Positions 18,514 through 29,060 are shown, counted from the first letter of the stretch. The stretch: 64,000 nucleotides of DNA from Enterobacter sp. RHBSTW-00994 (GCF_013782625.1 NZ_CP056199.1:124001-188000), one strand, 5' to 3'. Translations and numbers: made by a program. The notes: generated by a model from the letters alone, not told the origin.

Positions 18514-19650
18514 ATGGATCTGTTGATTATATTGACCTATGTGGCGTTCGCCTGGGCAATTTTTAAAATATTCCGCATTCCCGTGAACCAATGGACGCTT
18601 GCAACCGCCACATTAGGTGGTGTGTTTATTGTGGCAGGATTGATTTTATTGATGAACTATAACCACCCGTATACGTTTATGGCACAGAAAGCGGTTATTT
18701 CGATTCCGATTACGCCACAGGTAACAGGGGTCGTGAGCGAGGTGACAGATAAAAATAACCAGCTCATTAAAAAAGGTGAGGTGTTATTTAAACTCGATCC
18801 GGTACGTTATCAGGCGCGAGTCGACAGATTGCAGGCTGACCTGGTGACGGCGACGCACAATATTGATGTGCTGAAAGCCCAACTCTCTGAAGCACAAGCC
18901 AATACCACTCGCGTGTCGGCAGAACGTGACCGCCTGTATAAAGATTACCAGCGTTACCTGAAGGGGAGCCAGGCGAAAGTTAATCCCTTCTCTGAGAGTG
19001 ATATCGATACCGCACGGCAAAATTACCTGGCGCAGGATGCGCTGGTGAAAGGCTCAGTTGCAGAGCAGACACAGATTCAAAGCCAGTTAGACAGTATGGT
19101 TAATGGCGAACAGTCGCAGATTGCCTCCCTGCGGGCGCAACTGGCGGAAGCCAAATACAATCTGGATCAAACCATCGTGCGTGCGCCCAGCAATGGTTAT
19201 GTTACACAGGTATTGATCCGCCCAGGAACTTACGCCGCTGCGCTGCCACTGCGCCCGGTGATGGTGTTTATTCCCGAGCAGAAACGCCAGATTGTTGCGC
19301 AGTTCCGTCAGAACTCCTTGTTGCGCCTGAAGCCGGGTGATGAGGCAGAAGTCGTGTTCAATGCCCTGCCAGGCCAGGTGTTCTCCGGTAAACTCACCAG
19401 TATTCTGCCCGTCGTACCTGGTGGTTCCTACCAGGCTCAGGGAGCATTACAGTCGTTGACGGTTGTTCCGGGGACCGATGGTGTACTGGCAACGATAGAG
19501 CTGGCTCCGAATGCCGATGTGGATGCGTTGCCTGACGGTATTTATGCACAGGTTGCAGTCTATTCGGACCATTTTGCTCACGTCTCGGTGATGCGTAAGG
19601 TGCTGTTGCGCATGACCAGCTGGATGCACTATCTCTATCTCGATCACTAA
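18514..19650 (+). CDS. yibH: HlyD/EmrA-type membrane fusion protein YibH
   Basis: 378 residues. Two N-terminal hydrophobic stretches (about 3-17 and 27-45) anchor it in the inner membrane; a biotinyl-lipoyl-like half motif ([31 protein letters not shown]) comes next, a long alpha-helical hairpin (about 95-215), and the second half motif ([18 protein letters not shown]). This is the architecture of the periplasmic adaptor of efflux and type I secretion systems. No transporter or outer-membrane channel gene lies nearby; only yibI accompanies it, so the partner is unknown. Ends before a strong terminator. Confidence 0.93.
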   Translation: MDLLIILTYVAFAWAIFKIFRIPVNQWTLATATLGGVFIVAGLILLMNYNHPYTFMAQKAVISIPITPQVTGVVSEVTDKNNQLIKKGEVLFKLDPVRYQARVDRLQADLVTATHNIDVLKAQLSEAQANTTRVSAERDRLYKDYQRYLKGSQAKVNPFSESDIDTARQNYLAQDALVKGSVAEQTQIQSQLDSMVNGEQSQIASLRAQLAEAKYNLDQTIVRAPSNGYVTQVLIRPGTYAAALPLRPVMVFIPEQKRQIVAQFRQNSLLRLKPGDEAEVVFNALPGQVFSGKLTSILPVVPGGSYQAQGALQSLTVVPGTDGVLATIELAPNADVDALPDGIYAQVAVYSDHFAHVSVMRKVLLRMTSWMHYLYLDH

Positions 19651-19657
19651 CCTCCAG

Positions 19658-19692
19658 AGGCAGGAATGCGATATGCATACCTGCCTTTTTTT
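19658..19692 (+). terminator. Rho-independent terminator after yibIH
   Basis: AGGCAGG-A-ATGC, loop GATAT, GCAT-A-CCTGCCT, followed by TTTTTTT. Begins 8 bp after the yibH stop; separates yibIH from yibF. Confidence 0.88.
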
Positions 19693-19740
19693 CGTTGCGT
19701 GTTCCATACTGACCTCTTTGCGAACATCAAGGAGCAGGCA

Positions 19741-20349
19741 ATGAAACTTATCGGCAGTTATACCAGTCCTTTTGTGCGAAAAATTTCGATTCTCTTACTG
19801 GAGAAGGGCATTGCGTTTGAGTTTGTTAATGAACAGCCCTACAACGCGGAAAATGGCGTCGCCCAGTACAATCCTTTGGGGAAGGTTCCGGCGCTGGTCA
19901 CGGATGAGGGTGAGTACTGGTTCGACTCGCCGATCATTGCGGAATACATTGAGTTGTTAGGCATTGCCCCGGCGATGCTGCCATCTGAGCCAAAAGAGGC
20001 TCTTGCCGTGAAACAGATTGAAGCCCTGGCCGATGGTATCATGGATGCGGCGCTGGTCTCTGTGCGTGAACAGGCGCGCCCTGCGGCTCAACAGTCTGAA
20101 GCCGAGCTATTACGTCAGCGTGAAAAGATTAGCCGCAGTCTCGATATGTGCGAAACGCTCATTCGGGAGGGAAAAATACGATGTGATAGCCTGAATCTGG
20201 CGACAATCGCCATTGCCTGTGCGATTGGCTATCTCAATTTCCGTCATGTCTCTCCTGGCTGGTGTGTGGAACGTCCACTGCTGGTGAAGCTCGCGGATAC
20301 CCTCTTCCAGCGTGAAAGTTTTGCCCGTACGGAACCGCCAAAGGCTTGA
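19741..20349 (+). CDS. yibF: Glutathione S-transferase-like protein YibF
   Basis: 202-residue cytosolic protein with the GST layout: thioredoxin-like N-terminal domain ([20 protein letters not shown], then [24 protein letters not shown] with the cis-Pro and the glutathione gamma-Glu binding Asp-Ser) and an all-helical C-terminal domain. Substrate not known; E. coli YibF binds glutathione but has weak activity. Start set at ATG 19741 (AAGGAG ribosome binding site at 19729); an upstream in-frame ATG at 19666 lies inside the terminator of yibH and is unlikely. Confidence 0.92.
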   Translation: MKLIGSYTSPFVRKISILLLEKGIAFEFVNEQPYNAENGVAQYNPLGKVPALVTDEGEYWFDSPIIAEYIELLGIAPAMLPSEPKEALAVKQIEALADGIMDAALVSVREQARPAAQQSEAELLRQREKISRSLDMCETLIREGKIRCDSLNLATIAIACAIGYLNFRHVSPGWCVERPLLVKLADTLFQRESFARTEPPKA

Positions 20350-20405
20350 CTCGGGTTATAACACTTCACGGCTGGGCGCTGTAGAATCCCTCCCCACAGG
20401 ACTCT

Positions 20406-20420
20406 CCTCCCGCCGGGAGG
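20406..20420 (+). promoter_or_regulatory. GC-rich hairpin in the selA leader
   Basis: CCTCCC-GCC-GGGAGG just upstream of selA (ATG at 20451), followed by more G residues. In E. coli SelB binds a SECIS-like hairpin in the selAB leader. This hairpin is in the right place, but its three-base GCC loop lacks the GGUCU-type apical loop, so that identity is a guess. Confidence 0.4.
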
Positions 20421-20450
20421 GGGGATGATTTTCAATCGCCAGGCGTTGTC

Positions 20451-21836
20451 ATGACTACTCATCATTCTCTTTATAGCCTTATTCCTGCTACCGATCGCCT
20501 GCTCCGTGAGCCTCTTTTCCTTACGGTGCTGGAAAGATTCGGCCATTCTGCAACGGTCGATATGCTGCGACAGCTACAGGAGGAGGCCCGTGGATCGATC
20601 CAGGCAGAAAACGCCTTGCCAGCCTGGTGTGCTGACTGGAGACAGGAAGCCGAAAAGAGGTTGGCAGCGAAATTGCAGAATGCTTTGCGCCCGGTGATAA
20701 ACCTCACGGGTACAGTACTGCATACCAATCTGGGGCGTGCTCCGCAGGCAGAAGAGGCGGTGAATGCTGTGGCGCAAGCTATGCGTTCACCCGTCACACT
20801 GGAGTACGATCTTGACGGTGCTGGACGAGGGCATCGCGATCGAGCACTGGCGGATATTCTCTGTCAGCTCACCGGAGCCGAAGATGCCTGCATTGTGAAT
20901 AACAATGCGGCAGCCGTGCTATTGATGCTGGCGGCAACAGCCAGTGGCAAAGAGGTGGTGGTGTCGCGGGGTGAGCTGGTTGAGATTGGTGGCGCGTTCC
21001 GCATTCCTGATGTGATGCGCCAGGCGGGCTGTACGTTGCATGAGGTGGGTACAACGAACCGGACGCATGCCAAAGATTATCGTGCCGCAGTGAACGAAAA
21101 TACGGCCCTGCTGATGAAAGTGCATACCAGTAATTATCAGATTGAGGGCTTTACCAAAACGGTTGCAGAGGCTGAGCTGGCAGAGATTGGTCATGAGCTT
21201 GATGTGCCCGTGATTGTTGACCTGGGTAGCGGTTCGCTGGTGGATCTTAGCCTGTACGGGCTGCCGAAAGAACCAATGCCGCAGGAGATGATTGCGACGG
21301 GCGTGAGCCTGGTCAGTTTTTCTGGCGACAAATTGCTGGGAGGGCCTCAGGCGGGGATTATCGTCGGTAAGCGTGAGCTGATTGCGAAGTTGCAGCAACA
21401 CCCTCTAAAACGCGCTTTGCGTGCGGATAAAATGACGCTGGCAGCACTGGAAGCCACGCTCAGGCTCTACCTCCACCCGGAGAAACTGGCGCAACGCTTG
21501 CCGACACTGCGTCTGCTTACGCGGGATGCCGCTGCCATCCGTGCCCAGGCGGAGCGGCTACAGGCAATGATTGCACCACAGTACCCCGATTTTGAGGTTC
21601 GCGTAGAACCTTGCCAGTCACAGATTGGTAGCGGCTCGCTTCCGGTAGACAGGCTGCCCAGCGCGGCGCTAACGTTTACGCCCGGTAACGGGCGTGGTAG
21701 CCAGCTTGAAACGTTGTCTGAACGCTTACGCGCACGGTCAACGCCGATCATTGGCCGTATTTATGATGGCCGCCTGTGGCTGGATCTACGCTGTCTTGAA
21801 AATGAAGAGCGATTTCTGGAGATGATGTTGAAATGA
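20451..21836 (+). CDS. selA: L-seryl-tRNA(Sec) selenium transferase
   Basis: 461 residues, cytosolic, PLP-dependent, decameric. Converts seryl-tRNA(Sec) to selenocysteinyl-tRNA(Sec) with selenophosphate. The PLP lysine is in [14 protein letters not shown] near residue 290; other marks are [16 protein letters not shown], the [12 protein letters not shown] segment and [13 protein letters not shown]. The N-terminal helical domain that binds the tRNA D-arm is present (about 1-70). Overlaps selB by 4 bp (ATGA). Its presence with selB means the organism decodes some UGA codons as selenocysteine; no selenoprotein gene is seen in this window. Confidence 0.97.
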   Translation: MTTHHSLYSLIPATDRLLREPLFLTVLERFGHSATVDMLRQLQEEARGSIQAENALPAWCADWRQEAEKRLAAKLQNALRPVINLTGTVLHTNLGRAPQAEEAVNAVAQAMRSPVTLEYDLDGAGRGHRDRALADILCQLTGAEDACIVNNNAAAVLLMLAATASGKEVVVSRGELVEIGGAFRIPDVMRQAGCTLHEVGTTNRTHAKDYRAAVNENTALLMKVHTSNYQIEGFTKTVAEAELAEIGHELDVPVIVDLGSGSLVDLSLYGLPKEPMPQEMIATGVSLVSFSGDKLLGGPQAGIIVGKRELIAKLQQHPLKRALRADKMTLAALEATLRLYLHPEKLAQRLPTLRLLTRDAAAIRAQAERLQAMIAPQYPDFEVRVEPCQSQIGSGSLPVDRLPSAALTFTPGNGRGSQLETLSERLRARSTPIIGRIYDGRLWLDLRCLENEERFLEMMLK

Positions 21837-23704
21837 TTATTGCCACCGCCGGTCACGTTGACCACGGAAAAACCACGTTATTGCAGGCCATTACCGGCGT
21901 AAATGCTGACCGCCTGCCGGAAGAGAAAAAACGAGGCATGACCATCGATCTGGGCTATGCCTACTGGCCGCAGCCCGATGGCCGCGTTCTGGGTTTTATT
22001 GATGTCCCCGGCCACGAAAAATTTCTTTCCAATATGTTGGCGGGTGTGGGCGGCATTGACCACGCACTGCTGGTGGTGGCATGTGACGATGGCGTGATGG
22101 CGCAAACCCGGGAGCATCTGGCGATCCTGCAACTGACAGGCAACCCGCAACTCACTGTTGTGCTAACCAAAGCCGACCGCGTGGATGAGGCGCGTATCGA
22201 TGCGGTGCATGCAGAAGTTCAGGCCACGCTGCGTGATTATGGTTTTGCCGATGCGCCCCTTTACGTGACGGTGGCAACCGAAGGACGCGGTATTGATGAA
22301 CTACGTGAATATTTACAGCATCTTACTGCACGTGAGCACGCCAGTGACCACAGCTTTCGTTTAGCCATCGACAGAGCATTTACCGTAAAAGGCGCAGGAC
22401 TGGTCGTCACCGGTACGGCGTTAAGTGGTGAAGTGAATGTGGGCGATACGTTATGGTTGACGGGCGTTAACAAACCGATGCGTGTTCGTGCGTTGCATGC
22501 GCAAAACCAGCCTGTTGAACAGGCCCATGCCGGACAGCGTATCGCACTGAATATCGCAGGTGATGCTGAAAAAGAGCAGCTTAATCGCGGGGACTGGTTG
22601 CTGGCCGATGCGCCACCTGAGCCTTCAGAACGAGTGATTGTTTCCCTTCAGGCCCATATCCCGTTAAGCCAATGGCAACCGCTGCATATTCACCATGCCG
22701 CCAGCCATGTGACCGGGCGCGTGTCATTGCTTGAAAATGACCTCGCGGAACTGGTCTTTGATTCGCCGCTATGGCTTGCGGATAACGATCGCCTGGTGCT
22801 GAGGGATATTTCTGCCAGGGTGACTCTCGCCGGGGCGCGAGTTGTGACACTGAATCCGCCGCGCCGCGGTAAACGTAAACCTGAATACCTGCAGTGGCTG
22901 GCAGCCCTGGCGCAGGCAAAAGAGGATGCTGCTGCACTCGGGATCCATCTTAATCGCGGTGCGGTAAACCTGGCGGACTTTGCCTGGGCACGTCAGTTAA
23001 GTGGTGAAGGCTTACGCAAGCTGACCCAGCAGCCAGGCTTCATCCAGGCAGGTTACAGCCTGTTGAATGCCGTCGTGGCCGCGACATGGCAGAGAAAAAT
23101 CCTCAATACGCTTGCTACCTATCACCAGCAACACCTGGATGAACCAGGCCCTGGGCGGGAAAGATTGCGACGTATGGCTCTGCCGATGGAAGATGATGCC
23201 CTGGTTCTGCTGTTGATTGAGCAGATGCGGGAAAGTGGTGTCATCCACAGTCACCACGGCTGGCTGCATCTGCCTGATCACAAAGCGGGCTTTACGGCCG
23301 AGCAACAGGCGGTATGGCAAAAAGTCGCCCCCCTGTTTGCTGATGAGCCCTGGTGGGTGCGTGATTTAGCGCAGCATAGCTCCACCGATGAAGCCATGAT
23401 GCGGCAGGTACTGCGCCTTGCGGCACAGCAGGGGCTTATCGTGGCGATCGTTAAAGATCGCTATTACCGTAACGATCGTATCGTGGCGTTTGCCAGTTTG
23501 ATTCGCGAGCTGGATCTGGAGCGAGGTTCAACGTGTGCTGCGGATTTCCGCGATCGACTCAACGTCGGGCGTAAATTGGCCATTCAAATTCTGGAATATT
23601 TTAACCGGATTGGTTTTACGCGACGTCGTGGGAATGACCATTTGCTTCGGGACTCATTATTATTCCCGGAAGCAAACTCTGTGATTAATACAGAAAATAA
23701 ATAG
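21833..23704 (+). CDS. selB: Selenocysteine-specific elongation factor SelB
   Basis: 623 residues. GTPase that delivers Sec-tRNA to UGA codons next to a SECIS hairpin. The EF-Tu-like part shows G1 [11 protein letters not shown] at residues 6-16, [15 protein letters not shown] (G3) and LTKADR (G4), then two beta-barrel domains; the C-terminal third (about 440-623) is a series of winged helices ending in the RNA-binding one ([30 protein letters not shown]). A little longer than E. coli SelB at the C terminus (SVINTENK). Translationally coupled to selA. Confidence 0.97.
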   Translation: MIIATAGHVDHGKTTLLQAITGVNADRLPEEKKRGMTIDLGYAYWPQPDGRVLGFIDVPGHEKFLSNMLAGVGGIDHALLVVACDDGVMAQTREHLAILQLTGNPQLTVVLTKADRVDEARIDAVHAEVQATLRDYGFADAPLYVTVATEGRGIDELREYLQHLTAREHASDHSFRLAIDRAFTVKGAGLVVTGTALSGEVNVGDTLWLTGVNKPMRVRALHAQNQPVEQAHAGQRIALNIAGDAEKEQLNRGDWLLADAPPEPSERVIVSLQAHIPLSQWQPLHIHHAASHVTGRVSLLENDLAELVFDSPLWLADNDRLVLRDISARVTLAGARVVTLNPPRRGKRKPEYLQWLAALAQAKEDAAALGIHLNRGAVNLADFAWARQLSGEGLRKLTQQPGFIQAGYSLLNAVVAATWQRKILNTLATYHQQHLDEPGPGRERLRRMALPMEDDALVLLLIEQMRESGVIHSHHGWLHLPDHKAGFTAEQQAVWQKVAPLFADEPWWVRDLAQHSSTDEAMMRQVLRLAAQQGLIVAIVKDRYYRNDRIVAFASLIRELDLERGSTCAADFRDRLNVGRKLAIQILEYFNRIGFTRRRGNDHLLRDSLLFPEANSVINTENK

Positions 23705-23731
23705 ATATAAGTTGATTTATATATTAATAAA

Positions 23732-23770
23732 CACTTTCGTAGGCTTAAAATTATTCAACTTGCGAAAGTG
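23732..23770. promoter_or_regulatory. Inverted repeat between selB and yiaY
   Basis: CACTTTCG ... CGAAAGTG, an 8-bp perfect stem that extends to about 12 pairs with G-T wobbles, around a 15-nt AT-rich loop. It is 28 bp after the selB stop and 86 bp before yiaY. No U-run follows, so it is either a weak selB 3' structure or an operator for yiaY. Confidence 0.5.
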
Positions 23771-23855
23771 CATACAAAAATAGGTTTTTGATCAACTTTT
23801 TAAATTTATCTTTTACGTATGCTTCCGGCTCTTTTTATTCCTTTGAGGAAATATC

Positions 23856-25007
23856 ATGGCTGCATCCGTATTTTATATTCCGTCCGTGAATATTATTGGT
23901 TCTGATTCATTAGGCAGCGCAATGGATACCATGCGCGCTTACGGCTGGCGTCGCGCACTGATTGTGACTGATGCGATGTTGAGTAAGCTGGGAATGGCCG
24001 CTGAGATTCAAATTGCACTGAAAGAGCGCGATATCACCAGTGTTATTTATGATGGTACACACCCTAACCCGACGACTGCCAATGTGGCGGCAGGTCTGGC
24101 TATGTTAAAAGAAAATAAATGTGATTGTGTTATTTCCCTGGGCGGTGGTTCACCACATGATTGCGCAAAAGGTATTGCGCTGGTGGCGGCTAATGGCGGC
24201 GATATTCGCGATTATGAAGGGGTTGATCGTTCGGAAAAACCACAATTACCGATGATTGCCATTAATACCACCGCAGGCACGGCTTCTGAGATGACGCGTT
24301 TCTGCATTATTACCGATGAAGCTCGCCATATTAAAATGGCTATTGTCGATAAACATGTGACCCCGGTGCTGTCTGTAAATGATTCATCACTGATGGTCGG
24401 TATGCCTAAGTCGCTGACGGCGGCAACCGGTATGGATGCGTTAACCCACGCCATTGAAGCGTATGTCTCAATTGCCGCAACGCCGATTACCGATGCATGC
24501 GCGCTGAAAGCCGTGACCATGATTGCTGAAAACCTGATTCAGGCTGTTGAAGAGGGGAGTGATGCAGAGGCGCGTGAAGCGATGGCCTACGCGCAATTCC
24601 TGGCAGGAATGGCGTTTAACAATGCCTCTTTGGGCTATGTACATGCCATGGCGCACCAGTTGGGCGGGTTCTACGATCTGCCGCACGGGGTGTGCAACGC
24701 CGTGCTTCTGCCACATGTTCAGGTCTTTAACTGCAAGGTTGCGGCGGCTCGTCTGCGTGACTGTGCAAGCGCCATGGGTGTGGACGTTAGTCATATGGAT
24801 GCTGAGCAGGGCGCTCAGGCGTGTATCGCAGAAATTCGTGCCCTGGCAGGCAAAGTGAATATTCCGGCTGGTCTGCGCGATTTAGGCGTGAAGGAAGAGG
24901 ATATTCCTGTTCTGGCGACTAATGCTCTGAAAGATGCGTGCGGGTTTACTAACCCAATCCAGGCTACGCACGACGAAATCATGGCGATTTATCGCGCTGC
25001 AATGTAA
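23856..25007 (+). CDS. yiaY: Iron-containing alcohol dehydrogenase YiaY
   Basis: 383 residues, group III metal-dependent alcohol dehydrogenase, close to Zymomonas AdhB type enzymes. NAD-binding [14 protein letters not shown] at about 95-110; [17 protein letters not shown]; metal ligands in [13 protein letters not shown] (Asp/His) and [22 protein letters not shown] (His residues). E. coli YiaY is annotated as a possible L-threonine dehydrogenase; the physiological alcohol is not certain. A clear AGGA ribosome binding site lies 8 bp before the ATG. Followed by a terminator, so monocistronic. Confidence 0.95.
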   Translation: MAASVFYIPSVNIIGSDSLGSAMDTMRAYGWRRALIVTDAMLSKLGMAAEIQIALKERDITSVIYDGTHPNPTTANVAAGLAMLKENKCDCVISLGGGSPHDCAKGIALVAANGGDIRDYEGVDRSEKPQLPMIAINTTAGTASEMTRFCIITDEARHIKMAIVDKHVTPVLSVNDSSLMVGMPKSLTAATGMDALTHAIEAYVSIAATPITDACALKAVTMIAENLIQAVEEGSDAEAREAMAYAQFLAGMAFNNASLGYVHAMAHQLGGFYDLPHGVCNAVLLPHVQVFNCKVAAARLRDCASAMGVDVSHMDAEQGAQACIAEIRALAGKVNIPAGLRDLGVKEEDIPVLATNALKDACGFTNPIQATHDEIMAIYRAAM

Positions 25008-25019
25008 TTGTGTTTTACG

Positions 25020-25043
25020 GGCCTGTGAATACAGGCCTTTTTT
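25020..25043 (+). terminator. Rho-independent terminator of yiaY
   Basis: GGCCTGT, loop GAAT, ACAGGCC, followed by TTTTTT. Starts 13 bp after the yiaY stop and faces the convergent VOC gene. Confidence 0.92.
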
Positions 25044-25045
25044 AC

Positions 25046-25483
25046 TTACCCGCGCAACCAGGGGGTAATCGTTACCCCGGTCAGCAGGCCTTCCGGGCTA
25101 AGTAACCGGGTGACGGTCTGTCCCCACGGTTCTTCCCGTTTTGCAATGAGCAAAGTGTACCCTTGTGTGATGAGTGCATCGGTTGCGGTGTCGATATCCT
25201 GCACTTCAAACTCGATCCAGGCCTGAGGAACAGGCACGTCTGCAGGCCATTGTTCTGAACCAAAACAAGAGCTGGCAGCCTGAGAAAGTGGCCAGAGCGC
25301 AAAGTGCTTCACACCGGAGAGTTGGTCCTGCTCCGTGAGCAAATAATCTTCGTTGCCTTCCATGGGCTTTAGCGGTAGCCCAAGTGTTCGCAGGTAAAAA
25401 GATGTACTGGTCTCGGTATGGCGGGTGATTGGCCCAAAACCTGCGACAAACAACACCTCGACACCTGTTATTTCATGTTCCAT
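25046..25483 (-). CDS. VOC (glyoxalase/bleomycin resistance) family protein
   Basis: 145 residues, two beta-alpha-beta-beta-beta repeats typical of the vicinal oxygen chelate superfamily: TGVEVLFVAGFGPITRHTETSTSFYLRTLGLPL at the N terminus and WIEFEVQDIDTATDALITQGYTLLIAKREEPWGQTVTRLLSPEGLLTGVTITPW at the C terminus. The usual metal ligands are hard to place, so enzyme activity is uncertain. Not part of the E. coli K-12 order at this point, where yiaY and aldB are neighbours. Convergent with yiaY, divergent from aldB. Confidence 0.85.
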   Translation of the reverse strand: MEHEITGVEVLFVAGFGPITRHTETSTSFYLRTLGLPLKPMEGNEDYLLTEQDQLSGVKHFALWPLSQAASSCFGSEQWPADVPVPQAWIEFEVQDIDTATDALITQGYTLLIAKREEPWGQTVTRLLSPEGLLTGVTITPWLRG

Positions 25484-25582
25484 TTCCTCTCCCTGAAGAT
25501 CGATTTGAGTGGCACATCACTATTACAAATTACGTTGTTGTTTACTCCTCTTTAATCCGTGATACCCGTCGTAAAGCTGTAA

Positions 25583-25609
25583 ACGACTGGCGAGAAAATC
25601 GCCAGTCGT
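25583..25609. promoter_or_regulatory. Perfect 11-bp palindrome in aldB leader
   Basis: ACGACTGGCGA, loop GAAAA, TCGCCAGTCGT, ending 38 bp before the aldB start. No U-run follows on either strand. Could be an operator, an mRNA stabiliser or an attenuator stem for aldB. Confidence 0.65.
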
Positions 25610-25647
25610 GACTACCCTTGTTAGACACCAACAGCAAGGAGATGGTC

Positions 25648-27186
25648 ATGACGAATAATCCTCCCTCATCACGTATTCAGCCTGGCGAGTATGGTTTTCC
25701 CCTTAAGTTAAAACCCCGATATGACAACTTCATTGGCGGCGACTGGGTCGCGCCTGTCGACGGTGAATACTATTCGAACCTGACGCCTGTTACCGGTCAG
25801 CCGCTGTGCGAGATCGCCAGCTCAGGCAAAAAGGACATCGATCTGGCGCTGGATGCGGCACACAAGATTAAGGACCAATGGGGGCACACGTCTGTCCAGG
25901 ACAGAGCCGCCATTTTGTTCAAAATTGCCGATCGAATGGAGCAGAACCTGGAGCTACTGGCCACGGCAGAAACGTGGGATAACGGTAAACCGATCCGTGA
26001 AACCATGGCTGCGGATGTGCCGCTGGCAATTGATCATTTCCGTTATTTCGCCTCCTGTATTCGTGCTCAGGAAGGGGGGATAAGCGAGGTGGATAACGAC
26101 ACTGTCGCTTACCACTTCCATGAACCTCTGGGCGTGGTTGGACAAATCATCCCGTGGAACTTCCCGTTGCTGATGGCGAGCTGGAAGATGGCCCCGGCGC
26201 TGGCGGCGGGCAACTGCGTGGTGCTTAAACCTGCACGCTTAACGCCGCTGTCGGTATTACTGCTGATGGAGGTGATTGGTGATCTGTTGCCGCCAGGGGT
26301 TATCAACGTGGTTAACGGTGCTGGTGGGGAGATAGGTGAATATCTCGCCACCTCAAAACGCATTGCGAAGGTGGCGTTTACCGGGTCAACAGAAGTCGGC
26401 CAGCAAATCATGCAGTATGCGACCCAGAACATCATTCCGGTGACGCTGGAACTGGGCGGAAAATCGCCGAACATTTTCTTTGCAGACGTTATGGATGAAG
26501 AAGATGCCTTCTTCGATAAGGCGCTGGAAGGGTTCGCGTTATTTGCCTTCAACCAGGGTGAAGTTTGTACCTGCCCAAGCCGTGCGCTGGTGCAGGAATC
26601 TATCTATGAGCGTTTTATGGAACGTGCCATTCGCCGCGTGGAGGCGATCCGCAGCGGTAACCCGCTGGATAGCGTCACACAGATGGGTGCGCAGGTTTCA
26701 CATGGCCAGCTCGATACCATCCTCAATTACATTGATATTGGTAAGAAAGAGGGGGCAGACGTTCTGACCGGTGGGCGGCGTAAGTTGTTAGGGGGGGATC
26801 TCAACGAGGGCTACTATCTTGAGCCGACCATCCTGTTTGGTAAGAACAACATGCGCGTCTTCCAGGAGGAGATTTTTGGCCCGGTACTGGCTGTGACAAC
26901 CTTCAAAACGATGGAGGAAGCGCTGGAGATTGCCAACGATACGCAATATGGGCTGGGTGCTGGCGTCTGGAGCCGCAACGGTAATTTGGCCTATAAAATG
27001 GGACGTGGAATTCAGGCCGGACGTGTCTGGACCAACTGTTATCACGCTTACCCGGCACACGCGGCATTTGGTGGTTACAAACAGTCGGGGATTGGGCGCG
27101 AAACGCACAAAATGATGCTGGAGCATTACCAGCAAACGAAGTGTCTGTTGGTCAGTTATTCTGATAAACCGCTCGGGCTGTTTTAA
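25648..27186 (+). CDS. aldB: Acetaldehyde (aldehyde) dehydrogenase AldB
   Basis: 512 residues. NADP-dependent oxidation of acetaldehyde and other aldehydes to acids, cytosolic; in E. coli induced in stationary phase. Marks: [18 protein letters not shown] (cofactor), [15 protein letters not shown] (nucleotide loop), the catalytic Glu in [13 protein letters not shown] and the catalytic Cys in [14 protein letters not shown] near residue 305. Start set at ATG 25648 with AAGGAGA upstream; in-frame ATG 25642 and TTG 25618 are less likely. The 3' end overlaps the convergent yiaU by 4 bp. Confidence 0.96.
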   Translation: MTNNPPSSRIQPGEYGFPLKLKPRYDNFIGGDWVAPVDGEYYSNLTPVTGQPLCEIASSGKKDIDLALDAAHKIKDQWGHTSVQDRAAILFKIADRMEQNLELLATAETWDNGKPIRETMAADVPLAIDHFRYFASCIRAQEGGISEVDNDTVAYHFHEPLGVVGQIIPWNFPLLMASWKMAPALAAGNCVVLKPARLTPLSVLLLMEVIGDLLPPGVINVVNGAGGEIGEYLATSKRIAKVAFTGSTEVGQQIMQYATQNIIPVTLELGGKSPNIFFADVMDEEDAFFDKALEGFALFAFNQGEVCTCPSRALVQESIYERFMERAIRRVEAIRSGNPLDSVTQMGAQVSHGQLDTILNYIDIGKKEGADVLTGGRRKLLGGDLNEGYYLEPTILFGKNNMRVFQEEIFGPVLAVTTFKTMEEALEIANDTQYGLGAGVWSRNGNLAYKMGRGIQAGRVWTNCYHAYPAHAAFGGYKQSGIGRETHKMMLEHYQQTKCLLVSYSDKPLGLF

Positions 27187-28148
27187 TCATCCAGTCCAGG
27201 CCGCCCTCTGGCGGCCTGGCTGATTTGCTGGCGCAGGCAGTTTAGTACGCCATCCAGGACGTATTGTACTCGCCAGGGTTGATATTCGCGTTTGCGGAAT
27301 ATGGCGGTGAGATCAAGCCACCACTCTTCCTGATGGGGGAAGCATGGCACGAGTGAGCCATGTTTAAGCTCTTTTCTCAGGCTCTCTTTGGGGGCGAAAA
27401 CAATGCCAAGGTTATTTCTGGCCAGTTCCAGCGCGGCCTGAGTATTATCGCAAATATAATTCCCGGTGACTTTGTAATCGAGAATATCATCGCTGCCATG
27501 TGCCCTGAAACGCCAGATGTTAGCATCATCAACCAGCATCGAGTCGATTAATATACACGAGTGATGAATTAATTCATCAGGGCCACTTATTGGGTTTTTA
27601 TTTAAATATTCTTCGGTGGCAAAAGCGGTGACGGAATATTTGGTAAGGACGCTTGCCACCAGATTTTCATCTTTTGGCGGTGCATAGGTAATTAAAATAT
27701 CGCAGTCGTCGGGAAATGATACACCCTCAGAAAATTCATTACGATCAAGATTATATGTTTTCAACGAGAGACGGATATCGCCGATCTCTTCAATCTTGTG
27801 AATCACATGGCGAGCCAGATAGGTCACGATACCGGTAGGCGCATAGATGGTGACTTTTCCTCGTTTTTCATGTTTGTAATCTGCAATAAAATTAATGAGT
27901 TGGCTATTTTTTTCCAGTGAAGCATTTACATAGGGTAGTAAAGCCTCACCAAACTGTGTAAGCGCCAGCTGGCGGGTGGTGCGTTCAAAAACCTTTAGGC
28001 CAACACGCGTTTCAAAATCAGATAAATATTTACTCACATTGGCCTGCGCCATCCCTAATAATGCAGCGGCATCACCAATGCTGCGAGTCGCGGCAATGAC
28101 TGAAATCATTTTCAATTCACGAGGTTTTAATTGTAGTTTATTCATCAT
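27183..28148 (-). CDS. yiaU: LysR-family transcriptional regulator YiaU
   Basis: 321 residues. N-terminal winged helix-turn-helix at about 8-68 ([53 protein letters not shown]) and a C-terminal effector-binding domain. Effector and targets are unknown. Divergent from yiaT, as in E. coli, so yiaT is its likeliest target. The last residues (ARGRPGLDD) are encoded by a perfect 10-bp GC-rich hairpin at 27196-27219, which may really serve as 3' mRNA structure. Middle of the gene is AT-rich relative to aldB. E. coli yiaV and yiaW, which lie beside yiaU there, are absent here. Confidence 0.9.
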   Translation of the reverse strand: MMNKLQLKPRELKMISVIAATRSIGDAAALLGMAQANVSKYLSDFETRVGLKVFERTTRQLALTQFGEALLPYVNASLEKNSQLINFIADYKHEKRGKVTIYAPTGIVTYLARHVIHKIEEIGDIRLSLKTYNLDRNEFSEGVSFPDDCDILITYAPPKDENLVASVLTKYSVTAFATEEYLNKNPISGPDELIHHSCILIDSMLVDDANIWRFRAHGSDDILDYKVTGNYICDNTQAALELARNNLGIVFAPKESLRKELKHGSLVPCFPHQEEWWLDLTAIFRKREYQPWRVQYVLDGVLNCLRQQISQAARGRPGLDD

Positions 28149-28264
28149 GCGCGCTCATCTATATGATTTTATATATAATATTATATAAACTGCGTCGTTG
28201 CATTGGTAAATTTGTAACCATTATTATTCGCCCCGCTTGATTGGCGTATAATGGATTGCATGGA
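28149..28264. promoter_or_regulatory. yiaU / yiaT divergent promoter region
   Basis: 116 bp between divergent starts. It contains the perfect 16-bp palindrome TATATAATATTATATA at 28172-28187, 24 bp upstream of yiaU. AT-rich dyads of this kind are common LysR-type targets in divergent promoters, so autoregulation by YiaU is plausible. Confidence 0.5.
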
Positions 28265-29005
28265 ATGATTATCAAAAAGAATTTGCTCATCGCCGCCGCA
28301 TTATTTTCGACATCATCAGCGATGGCTGATGAGTTTTCCCTTGGCGCAGGGGCAGTATTTAATGAATCACCGTATAAAGGGTATAACGAAAACACCTCAG
28401 CCGTACCGTTAATCAGTTATGAAGGTGATCACTTTTATGTTCGCCAGACTGCGGCCGGCTGGATTGTGTGGAAAGACAGCAAAAATGAAATTAGCCTGAC
28501 CGCAGCCTGGATGCCGCTGCATTTCGATCCTGACGATAATGATGATCATGCCATGAAACAGTTGGATGAACGTAAAGCCTCTGTGTTTCTGGGCGGTGCA
28601 TATTATCGTCATGAACACTGGGGTAGCCTGAAATTCGCGGTTGGCGCTGACGCGATGGATGAAAGTGGGGGGGTCGTCGGTGAGTTGTCCTATTTCCATC
28701 CTCTGCGCATGGAACGTCTGACCCTGACTCCTTCCGTAGGTGTTTTCTATTATGACGAAAGCTTCAATGACTACTATTACGGTGTTTCCGGCAGTGAGTC
28801 TCGCCGTAGCGGTCTGAATGAATACGCCGCAGGCGACAGCTGGAGCCCGTATATTGGCCTTTCCGCCAAATATCAACTGACGCAGAGCCTGTTCGTCAAT
28901 GCCAGCGCGGTGTATACCGTATTGCCCGATGACGTAAAAAACAGCCCAATGGTTGACCGTGATGACAGTTTCGTCCTGATGACGGGGATGAGCTGGCGTT
29001 TCTGA
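28265..29005 (+). CDS. yiaT: MipA/OmpV family outer membrane protein YiaT
   Basis: 246 residues. Signal peptide 1-21 (MIIKKNLLIAAALFSTSSAMA) followed by a beta-barrel-like sequence: alternating hydrophobic strands with many aromatic residues, the family opening EFSLGAGAVFNESPYKGY, VRQTAAGWIVW, and a final strand FVLMTGMSWRF ending in aromatic Phe as outer-membrane barrels do. The MipA/OmpV family includes a scaffold for murein-synthesising complexes, but YiaT itself has no assigned job. The ATG at 28265 gives the E. coli length and a proper signal peptide; a TTG at 28241 would add eight residues in front. Confidence 0.92.
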   Translation: MIIKKNLLIAAALFSTSSAMADEFSLGAGAVFNESPYKGYNENTSAVPLISYEGDHFYVRQTAAGWIVWKDSKNEISLTAAWMPLHFDPDDNDDHAMKQLDERKASVFLGGAYYRHEHWGSLKFAVGADAMDESGGVVGELSYFHPLRMERLTLTPSVGVFYYDESFNDYYYGVSGSESRRSGLNEYAAGDSWSPYIGLSAKYQLTQSLFVNASAVYTVLPDDVKNSPMVDRDDSFVLMTGMSWRF

Positions 29006-29060
29006 GGGATGAGAACAGCACCCAGGAACGAGGCTTGAGCCTGATTTGCCTGGCGCTGCT

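Noticed and set aside
20451-23704. Search near selAB for a selenoprotein gene with in-frame TGA.
   Set aside because: None of the genes in the window breaks at a TGA that would restore a known selenoprotein (such as a formate dehydrogenase).
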